Origin: Kiritimatiellia bacterium | Lineage (GTDB): Bacteria > Verrucomicrobiota > Kiritimatiellia > RFP12 > UBA3636 | NCBI GenBank assembly: GCA_016295275.1 | Contig: JAEDLN010000100.1 | Location: 1 to 8,663 of the forward strand | Direction: 5' to 3' | Length of the DNA: 8,663 nucleotides | Shown: positions 1 through 5,225 of the stretch, in pieces | How positions within the stretch are numbered: position 1 is the first letter of the stretch | Layout: every line of letters begins with the position of its first letter | Made by a program: the position numbers and the translations under genes | Notes under the pieces: model-generated | The model's input: only the letters and a program-made list of their open reading frames with translations | The model's database searches: none | What the model was told of the DNA's origin: nothing

Positions 1-15
1 GCGCATTACCCGGGC

Positions 16-37
16 GGCGCGATAGGGACATCGCGCC
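16..37. repeat. 8-bp inverted repeat with 6-nt loop
   Basis: The arms GGCGCGAT (16-23) and ATCGCGCC (30-37) are perfect complements around the loop AGGGAC. A competing pairing, TAGGG (23-27) with CCCTA (36-40), uses overlapping bases, so the RNA could adopt two mutually exclusive hairpins. There is no adjacent T-run on either strand, so it is not a standard intrinsic terminator. It is best read as a dispersed REP-like palindrome or the 3' end of a gene outside the window. Confidence 0.5.
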
Positions 38-97
38 CTACCGCCATTACACACGGCGTATTTCTCACGCGCATTACCGCACCTCTCCACGCTCGCG

Positions 98-187
98 CCC
101 CCTCGCCGCCCGCTCCTCGCTCGCGCCGCCCCCTCGCCACGCTCGCTCCACGCGCGTCCCCCTCGCCGCGCTCCTCGCCACCCGCCC
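98..187. repeat. Three degenerate ~30-bp tandem units
   Basis: The 10-mer CCCCCTCGCC starts at 98, 129 and 158, giving unit lengths of 31 and 29. The rest of each unit is a variable mix of CGCTC and CGCC words. The period is not a constant multiple of three, which argues against coding. The minus strand is a matching series of GGCGAG words, the same word found in the adjacent palindrome, so the array may derive from decayed palindrome copies. Confidence 0.5.
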
Positions 188-216
188 GTGGCGGCTCGCC
201 ACCCCGCCTGGCAAAA
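188..216. repeat. Shared palindromic module, copy 1
   Basis: The inverted repeat GTGGCG-GCT-CGCCAC (188-202) is followed by 8 unrelated bases and then GCAAAA (211-216). The same arrangement with the same 8-nt spacing occurs at 5197-5225, so the conserved unit is larger than the palindrome itself. It marks the boundary between the GC-rich block and the AT-richer promoter region of the GT2 gene. Confidence 0.55.
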
Positions 217-258
217 CATTGCCGATTGGTAATATTCCGGTCAGAAAATAGAAATATA

Positions 259-288
259 TCGACAATTTTCTTGTTAGATTCCTTTGCT
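259..288 (+). promoter_or_regulatory. Putative promoter of the glycosyltransferase operon
   Basis: TCGACA (259-264) matches five of six bases of the sigma70 -35 consensus. After an 18-nt spacer, TTTGCT (283-288) opens the word TTTGCTAT, which resembles the TATGCTAT word placed the same way before the minus-strand operon at 8583-8576. An alternative reading takes TGCTATCCT (285-293) as an extended -10. The local sequence is AT-rich compared with its surroundings, and the predicted start near 295 would leave a short leader holding the GGAG at 307-310. No transcription data are available. Confidence 0.35.
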
Positions 289-306
289 ATCCTTGCAGTA
301 TCTTCC

Positions 307-310
307 GGAG
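307..310 (+). promoter_or_regulatory. Ribosome binding site of the GT2 gene
   Basis: GGAG lies 11 nt upstream of ATG 322, separated by an A-rich stretch. It supports 322 as the start rather than the in-frame GTG at 226, which would add 32 residues lacking any glycosyltransferase feature. Confidence 0.5.
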
Positions 311-321
311 AAAAAAACAAC

Positions 322-1089
322 ATGAACGATTTCTCTTCCTGCCCCCGCGTTACCGTTATTCTGCCTGTCCATGACGAGGAGGAATGCCTCCCGACCGTGC
401 TCGATCACGTGCGCGAGGTGACCCGTTCCTTGCCCGATTGCGAAATCATCGTTTCAGACGATGGCTCGACAGACGCTTCCCCGACATTCGTGAAGGAAAA
501 GGCGGCAATCGATTCACGCATCTTCCTGCTTCGAAATCCAATCAACTGCGGTCAGTCGGCCGCCATGTATCTGGCTTTTCAACGCGCAACAGGTGAGATC
601 ATCGTCACCCTCGATGCCGACGGACAAAATGACCCCCGCGATATCCTCACCGTTGTCGCGCCCTTGCTCCCGAATGCAGACGGCCCCGCATATGATATCT
701 GTTGCGGCTATCGCGCTTCCCGGAAGGATACGCTCTCGAAACGGTTCGCCTCCCGTTTCGCCAATGCATTTCGCCGACTCATCCTCAACGACCATATCAT
801 TGATACCGGATGCTCCTTGAAAGCCTTCCGCGCTTCCTTCGTCAAACACCTTCAGTACTGGAACGGTCTCCATCGATTCCTCCCCATGCTCTGCGAAGTC
901 CAAGGTGCCCGTATCACCCAATGCCCCGTGCGTCACAATCCGCGCCTCGCCGGACGAAGCAAATACACGAACCTGGGGCGGCTCCGCACCACCTGGGGCG
1001 ATCTCTTCGGCGTTCGATGGTTGCGCGCCCGATCCAAGGACGCCGTCTATGTGGCTGCTTGCCTTCAGTCCATGGAAACCCGCCGCTAA
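322..1089 (+). CDS. GT2 family polyprenyl-phosphate glycosyltransferase (DPM1/ArnC-like)
   Basis: A 255-residue GT-A fold glycosyltransferase of family 2, closest in pattern to dolichol/undecaprenyl-phosphate sugar transferases. It is expected to move a sugar from a nucleotide donor to a polyprenyl phosphate at the cytoplasmic membrane face. Visible motifs in order: the N-terminal PVHDEEECLP (15-24) on the first beta strand; DDGSTD (46-51); the metal-binding DADGQNDP (98-105), equivalent to DXD; DTGCSLKAFR (161-170); HRFLP (184-188); and HNPRLAGRSKY (205-215), typical of the DPM/ArnC group. ArnC-type enzymes carry two C-terminal membrane helices; this protein ends at 255 with no hydrophobic segment, so it would be soluble or peripheral. 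The start at 322 has a GGAG upstream. It ends 7 nt before an ArnT-like gene, the classic partner of such an enzyme. The donor sugar cannot be read from the sequence. Confidence 0.88.
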   Translation: MNDFSSCPRVTVILPVHDEEECLPTVLDHVREVTRSLPDCEIIVSDDGSTDASPTFVKEKAAIDSRIFLLRNPINCGQSAAMYLAFQRATGEIIVTLDADGQNDPRDILTVVAPLLPNADGPAYDICCGYRASRKDTLSKRFASRFANAFRRLILNDHIIDTGCSLKAFRASFVKHLQYWNGLHRFLPMLCEVQGARITQCPVRHNPRLAGRSKYTNLGRLRTTWGDLFGVRWLRARSKDAVYVAACLQSMETRR

Positions 1090-1096
1090 CGTTGCC

Positions 1097-2785
1097 ATGA
1101 AACGCTTTCTCCTCGCTCTCCTGCTTGTCCTCGTCCTTTGGGGCACCGAATACGCGTTCCGCGGTTATTGGGAACCCGATGAACCGCGATTCGTCTTGAT
1201 TGCCCGCGAAATGGAAGACGCAGGCAAGTTCTTTATCCCGATTCGAAACGGCGTCATCTACGCCCATAAGCCTCCGCTGATGATCTGGCTGATCCAATTG
1301 GGAGAAGTCATCTTCCCGACGCCTTTCGGATCGCGTCTGCCCTCCTTCCTGGGTGCCCTCCTTTCCATCCTTGCAATCCATGCCATCGGACGAAGACACG
1401 CTTCGAATGCCGCCGGTTGGATCTCCGCCGTCATCTTCGCTACCTGTTGGGAAATCAACCAGGTCCTTGGACGCGGCCAAATCGATGGACTGCTGACCGG
1501 ACTCGAACTCCTTTCCATCAACCTCTTGGATGCCTGCCGATTTTCGCGAATCGATGCGGCCGTAGCCACCGGACCATCCCGCGCATCCTTTTCCGCCAAA
1601 CGTTTCGGCGCATTCGCCCTGATGGGGCTCGCAATTCTCGCAAAGGGTCCCGTCGGACTCTTGATTCCGCTTGGCTCGTTTCTCTGTTTTGCCGCCGCCA
1701 CACCGCCCCCCGAAACGCCGTCCGATGCGCCGCTCCCCTTCTCCAAACGAACCGGACTGACAGGCGCAAAGCTCCTTCTGGGATGCGCGCTCGCCATCGC
1801 CATTCCCGTTCTCTGGCTCGTTGCCGCTCACCTCGAGGGCGCCCCCAATGCCTATTTCCGGGAAATCCTGATCGGACAAAATCTCGAACGCGCCGCCGGA
1901 TCCTACGGTCACATCCGCCCCTTCTACTATCTCTTTCTGCAATTTCTCTGCGGCTTCCTTCCCTGGATTCTCTTTCTCCCCGTCGCCGCCCGTCATTGGG
2001 GACAAGACAAAAAAATGCTCAAAGGACTCACCTTCTGGATATTGTTTGTCCTTCTCTTCTTCTCTCTTCCCGCTTCCAAGCGCTCCGTCTATATCCTGTC
2101 CGCTTTCGCGCCAGCCGCTCTTGTGCTCGGCATTGCCTGGCAAAACATCGTCGCCACCCGCGTCGCCCGGATTCTCTCGCTGATCCTTCTCCTTCTTCTC
2201 CCTCTCGGTTTCCTCGCCGCAGCCGTCTTCTTCCATGTCATCCGAAACATCGAGCCGCCGGCCTTCATTCCACCGGAACTGATCCGGTCGCTCCACCCGT
2301 CCATCTTCTATGCCGGAGCCCTGCTGACCCTCCTTCCGCTCTTTGTCTTTCTCCGGAAAGCATCAACGGCAACGCTTTACCCGTACTGCCTGCCGGCAGC
2401 CATGTTCCTGCTTCAAGTCATTCTCAATTCCGCCCTTCTTCCGGCCATCGGTCCTCTGAAGGAACCCCGGATCATGGCCCGTCTCGCCGAACAATATTGC
2501 CCCCTGCCTTCCTCGCGCCTACTGCTCTACGACATCTTCGGCGAAAACCTTTCCCTCCATGCCAATCGCTTTGCAACCCGTTGCAATACCGACGAAGAAC
2601 TGACCCAAGCCATGATAACCGAACAAAGGGGTCTCGCGGTTTTTCTCAACCGGGACGGCACCAATCTCGTTTTCCGCTTTCCGGGCTTTATTCGCGATAC
2701 GGGAACCTTCTCCATGGGAAGAAAGAAATACCTCTGGGCCTCCTTTGAACAACCGGACTCCTCGCCCGACTCGCCGTCCCCTTGA
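1097..2785 (+). CDS. ArnT/PMT_2-like membrane glycosyltransferase (GT83-type), first copy
   Basis: A 562-residue polytopic membrane protein of the ArnT / dolichyl-phosphate-mannose mannosyltransferase superfamily (GT-C fold). These enzymes use a polyprenyl-phosphate-linked sugar and act on the periplasmic side. Family signatures: a first helix at about 2-18; the loop WEPDEPR (25-31) with the acidic pair D28-E29; NGVIYAHKPPL (51-61), the signature that in ArnT reads EKPPL; GRGQID (125-130) with a likely conserved D130; LAKGPVGLL (181-189); FLPW (287-290); and SKRSVYILS (327-335). Residues from about 462 form a soluble C-terminal domain, as in ArnT. The frame stays open back to 905, but those 64 codons overlap the GT2 gene and lie ahead of the family's conserved N-terminal helix, so ATG 1097 is chosen. 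No clear Shine-Dalgarno sequence is seen; translation is probably coupled to the upstream gene. ArnT itself is not claimed: the acceptor and sugar are unknown and no arnA/B/D partners are visible. Confidence 0.88.
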   Translation: MKRFLLALLLVLVLWGTEYAFRGYWEPDEPRFVLIAREMEDAGKFFIPIRNGVIYAHKPPLMIWLIQLGEVIFPTPFGSRLPSFLGALLSILAIHAIGRRHASNAAGWISAVIFATCWEINQVLGRGQIDGLLTGLELLSINLLDACRFSRIDAAVATGPSRASFSAKRFGAFALMGLAILAKGPVGLLIPLGSFLCFAAATPPPETPSDAPLPFSKRTGLTGAKLLLGCALAIAIPVLWLVAAHLEGAPNAYFREILIGQNLERAAGSYGHIRPFYYLFLQFLCGFLPWILFLPVAARHWGQDKKMLKGLTFWILFVLLFFSLPASKRSVYILSAFAPAALVLGIAWQNIVATRVARILSLILLLLLPLGFLAAAVFFHVIRNIEPPAFIPPELIRSLHPSIFYAGALLTLLPLFVFLRKASTATLYPYCLPAAMFLLQVILNSALLPAIGPLKEPRIMARLAEQYCPLPSSRLLLYDIFGENLSLHANRFATRCNTDEELTQAMITEQRGLAVFLNRDGTNLVFRFPGFIRDTGTFSMGRKKYLWASFEQPDSSPDSPSP

Positions 2786-2788
2786 TCC

Positions 2789-3310
2789 ATGCTTCTGCTT
2801 CTCTCCGTCTTGCTCAATGCCATCGGAATTCCGCGCCTCTGGATTGCGGTGTTCCTAGGGAGTCTCTGCCAATCCCCGTTGCAAGCGTTCCTCTATACCA
2901 TGGCCGGTGCCGCCGTCGGCAATTATCTCCTCTTTATCCTTGCACGCCGCTTTCTCCGGGAACGCATCCGCAACCGCGTCTCCCGCACAAAAGCAGCCCG
3001 TCTCCTCGATCTTCGCCCGGATATTCCCGAAACGATCCTGATCCGTCAGCTGCCCGTTCCCGGTATCCTCACCACGCTCGCTCTCGCCGTCTCCGGAACA
3101 TCGATCCGCTCCCTGATCATCGGCTCGGTCATCGGATGGCTTCCGACAACCTACCTCGCCACGTTCGCCGCCTCATCCGCCGTCCAAGGAAAAATCCCCG
3201 ACGCCTGGGTCTCCGTCTCCCTCGCCATCGCCTGTCTTCTCCTTATTTTCCTGAAACGGCTCGCCAAACGACAGAATGCGGCAAAAGATTCCTCCAATCC
3301 GCCCTCTTGA
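2789..3310 (+). CDS. DedA/TVP38-type VTT-domain membrane protein, short
   Basis: A 173-residue hydrophobic protein with the pattern of the VTT (SNARE-associated, TVP38/TMEM64/DedA) superfamily. Visible signatures: GAAVGNYLLFILARR (40-54), a Gly-rich helix ending in Arg; RQLPVPG (86-92), the re-entrant R-x-x-P-x-P motif; the helix LTTLALAVSGTS (94-105); and GSVIGWLPTTYL (112-123). A final helix runs at about 141-157, followed by a basic tail. Family members are commonly around 200-230 residues, so the N-terminal part is short. DedA-type proteins act as undecaprenyl-phosphate translocases, and some are needed for lipid A aminoarabinose modification in Burkholderia and Klebsiella, which fits its place between two ArnT-like genes. 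The ATG follows the upstream stop after one codon, in the same frame and without a visible Shine-Dalgarno sequence, so translation by coupling is likely. The family call is fairly secure; the function is inference. Confidence 0.75.
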   Translation: MLLLLSVLLNAIGIPRLWIAVFLGSLCQSPLQAFLYTMAGAAVGNYLLFILARRFLRERIRNRVSRTKAARLLDLRPDIPETILIRQLPVPGILTTLALAVSGTSIRSLIIGSVIGWLPTTYLATFAASSAVQGKIPDAWVSVSLAIACLLLIFLKRLAKRQNAAKDSSNPPS

Positions 3311-3407
3311 GAGAAAGCCCCCAAAATTCTCCCCCTTCCTGGAAGCAATTTTCTAAAATCGACCACACCCGATATCTGGCATCGTTTCCATTCTTTCGGA
3401 TTCTGTC

Positions 3408-5033
3408 ATGAAAGTTCCGTTGCCTCCCCTCCGCTTTCGGTTATCCAAATTCTTCTCTTCCCCAATTCCCTTCTTCCGGAATCTGCCCGATGGCTGCAAG
3501 GCGACTCTTTTGTATCTTGCTGTATGGGTTGCCTTTTTGCCTCTTCTGCTATTGCGCGATTTCTCCCCGGGAAACGAATTGCGTTACTTTAGTCTCGCCG
3601 AAGACGCCCTTCGCGAAAAGACATTCTTTACGTTCGATCTGAACGGCGTTGCCTATGCAGACAAGCCCCCGCTCTTTTTTTGGCTCCTGATTGCATGGAA
3701 GCTGGTATTCGGCCCCCACTACATGCAGGCAGCGCCTCTCCTTTCTCTTCTTCCGGCTTTCGGTATCGCAGAAATCATGCGACGCTGGTTGCGCGATGAA
3801 ATCCAAGTCGACGGAAAACAATGCTTCACGGGATTTGACGCCACCCTGATTCTCCTCACGAGTGGCCTCTATATTGCACTTTCCGGTTTCGTCCGGATGG
3901 ATATGCTGATGTGCTTCTTCATTACACTCGCATTCCGGACATTCTGGCTGCAGCTTCATAGACCGACTCGCATGCGGAGATACACATTCCCGCTCTTTGT
4001 CTTCCTGGCCCTTTTCAGCAAGGGCCCTATCGGACTGCTCCTCCCGTTTGTAGCGACCACCGCCTACCTCGTCTCTTCAAAACAAATGCGGACATTCCGT
4101 GTTTTCTGGGGGTGGAGAACCTGGCTCCTTTTGGGACTTTGCTGCACGGCATGGTTCCTCTCCGTCTACAACGAAGGTGGACTGGAATACCTTCGGAATC
4201 TTCTCTTTCACCAAACATTCGACCGGGCCGTCGACTCCTTCCACCACAAAGAACCTTTTTGGTTTTACCTGAAGGGAGTTTGGTACGGATTCGCTCCTTG
4301 GTCTCTGCTGTTGGCAGCCTCGTTCTGTTTTGCTTTGCGCCGCCGGTTCGCCCTGCAGGACTTCGAACGCTTCTTTGCCGTTATTGTCATAAGCGGATTC
4401 ATCCTCTTTTCTGCAATCAGCTCGAAAATCGATATCTATCTCCTCCCGCTCTACCCATTTATCGTTTTCTTGGGAATTTCTTTCTTGCAACGATACGATC
4501 TGAAATCTAGGCTCTTCGCATTGACGCTGCGCATCCCCGCCGGACTTTTCCTGCTGGGTGGCATCTGCCTCGCCGTCTTGTCGGTTGCTGTTCCCGATTT
4601 TCCGTTTTGGCGTTTTCCCCTGTTCCTGCTCGGTTGCATTCTGGCTTCTTCCGGACTCCTATCCCTTTTTGCTGTCCGAAACTTCCGCCTGCCTGCTGCC
4701 GTCCGTCGCTTGGCTGCAGGAATGCTCCTCGCCCTCTTTCTCATCGGCTTTATCACGCCTGCTGTGAATGACTACATCGGCTATGCCCATCTCGCTGCCG
4801 TCGCACGTGAAACAGCCCGAACGGAAGGCATCGCCACTTTCTACGCATGGAACGTCCCGCGCCCCGAAGGCATGGATGTCTTTCTGACGAAACCAATCCG
4901 TAAAATATCGACAGAAGAACTCTTCTGCAACCCGCCACACGGATCTGTTCTCCTACTGAAAAAATCGGATCTGACAGCCTTTCCGGAATACAAGGCTTCC
5001 ATCATCGGGCGCTATGCTGTCATTGTAATCTGA
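3408..5033 (+). CDS. ArnT/PMT_2-like membrane glycosyltransferase, second divergent copy
   Basis: A 541-residue polytopic membrane glycosyltransferase of the same superfamily as the gene at 1097, but clearly a different subfamily. A 30-residue, partly basic N-terminal tail precedes the first helix (about 32-50). The first loop reads PGNELRY (54-60) rather than PDEPR, and the next signature is YADKPPLFFWL (83-93), an arrangement I associate with Bacteroidota-type members. Further signatures: RMD (163-165); FSKGPIGLLLPF (203-214); FDRAVDSFHHKEPFWFY (271-287); APW (296-298); and SSKIDIYLLPLYP (338-350). A soluble C-terminal segment from about 460 completes the ArnT-like architecture. The gap to the VTT gene is 97 nt (3311-3407). 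It holds no strong hairpin and only weak promoter-like words (TTTCTA ... TATCTG), so operon membership is probable but not certain. Two paralogues suggest two sequential sugar transfers or two acceptors; neither substrate can be named. Confidence 0.85.
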   Translation: MKVPLPPLRFRLSKFFSSPIPFFRNLPDGCKATLLYLAVWVAFLPLLLLRDFSPGNELRYFSLAEDALREKTFFTFDLNGVAYADKPPLFFWLLIAWKLVFGPHYMQAAPLLSLLPAFGIAEIMRRWLRDEIQVDGKQCFTGFDATLILLTSGLYIALSGFVRMDMLMCFFITLAFRTFWLQLHRPTRMRRYTFPLFVFLALFSKGPIGLLLPFVATTAYLVSSKQMRTFRVFWGWRTWLLLGLCCTAWFLSVYNEGGLEYLRNLLFHQTFDRAVDSFHHKEPFWFYLKGVWYGFAPWSLLLAASFCFALRRRFALQDFERFFAVIVISGFILFSAISSKIDIYLLPLYPFIVFLGISFLQRYDLKSRLFALTLRIPAGLFLLGGICLAVLSVAVPDFPFWRFPLFLLGCILASSGLLSLFAVRNFRLPAAVRRLAAGMLLALFLIGFITPAVNDYIGYAHLAAVARETARTEGIATFYAWNVPRPEGMDVFLTKPIRKISTEELFCNPPHGSVLLLKKSDLTAFPEYKASIIGRYAVIVI

Positions 5034-5043
5034 CAAACTGCAA

Positions 5044-5087
5044 GCGTTTCTTCTTCGAAAAAAACGCCACTAGCCGATTTTTTTTTT
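5044..5087. terminator. Candidate bidirectional terminator between convergent genes
   Basis: Just after the stop at 5033, GCGTTT (5044-5049) can pair with AAACGC (5062-5067). A run of ten T follows at 5078-5087, though 10 nt downstream of that stem. An alternative fold pairs the A7 run (5058-5064) plus CG (5065-5066) with CG (5075-5076) and the T-run, leaving a one-base bulge; it works on both strands. The position between two convergent operons fits a shared terminator. The geometry is not canonical, so confidence is moderate. Confidence 0.4.
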
Positions 5088-5111
5088 GCGCGCTCCGCCA
5101 CAGAGCAATTC

Positions 5112-5129
5112 CGAACCCTTCGGGGTTTG
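5112..5129 (+). other. UUCG-tetraloop hairpin
   Basis: A stem of seven pairs (CGAACCC with GGGTTTG, one of them G-T) closes on the loop TTCG through a C-G pair, which is the canonical extra-stable C(UUCG)G tetraloop in plus-strand RNA. No T-run follows. It could act as a 3' stabiliser or pause site for read-through from the glycosyltransferase operon. It lies in the otherwise gene-free stretch between 5034 and 5214. Confidence 0.45.
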
Positions 5130-5196
5130 CCGGGGCAACGCCGTCCGTCCCCTTCGCTCGCGCTGGCTCGCCGGCCGCAGGATATCCCGATCCCCG

Positions 5197-5225
5197 GTGG
5201 CGGCTCGCCACTCTCTACTGCAAAA
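5197..5225. repeat. Shared palindromic module, copy 2, overlapping the peptidase gene end
   Basis: GTGGCG-GCT-CGCCAC (5197-5211), then 8 bases, then GCAAAA (5220-5225): the same layout as 188-216. Its right part contains the stop codon (5215-5217) and last codons of the minus-strand peptidase gene. Read on that strand, the hairpin begins 3 nt after the stop, a typical place for a 3'-end protective or terminating structure. No T-run follows on the minus strand. Confidence 0.55.

Larger units (their letters stand above)
1..215. repeat. GC-rich intergenic repeat block
   Basis: No credible gene lies here; the open frames across it encode only Arg/Gly/Ala-rich low-complexity sequence. The block has four parts. 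A palindrome sits at 16-37. The 10-mer GCGCATTACC occurs at 1-10 and again at 69-78. Three degenerate tandem units of about 30 bp, each opening with CCCCCTCGCC, begin at 98, 129 and 158. A final palindrome GTGGCG-GCT-CGCCAC lies at 188-202. The 10-mer TCGCTCGCGC at 117-126 recurs at 5154-5163 in the other intergenic region, so the two regions share dispersed repeat material. Function is unknown; such blocks often act as REP-like elements or transcript 3' ends. It starts at the window edge, so its true left limit is not visible. Confidence 0.6.

Noticed and set aside
98..187. CRISPR array
   Set aside because: The repeated words are short, the units vary in length and content and no unique spacers separate identical repeats; no cas genes are present.
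226..321. Upstream extension of the GT2 gene from a GTG at 226
   Set aside because: The added 32 residues carry no GT2 feature and overlap the promoter-like region; ATG 322 has GGAG upstream and the family motif begins at residue 15.
6..323. Minus-strand open frame of 105 aa over the repeat block
   Set aside because: The product is Arg/Gly/Ala low-complexity sequence translated from GC-rich repeats and a palindrome; there is no ribosome binding site and no domain.
905..1096. Upstream extension of the first ArnT-like gene
   Set aside because: It overlaps the GT2 gene by 185 bases and precedes the family's conserved first membrane helix, which begins right after ATG 1097.
914..2296. 460-aa minus-strand open frame antisense to the first ArnT-like gene
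   Set aside because: Acidic, Glu/Gly-rich shadow of a hydrophobic coding sequence; it has no domain and the opposite strand is a recognisable family member.
1417..2748. 443-aa plus-strand open frame inside the first ArnT-like gene
   Set aside because: Arg/Ser/Pro-rich out-of-frame translation of the same gene, with no recognisable domain.
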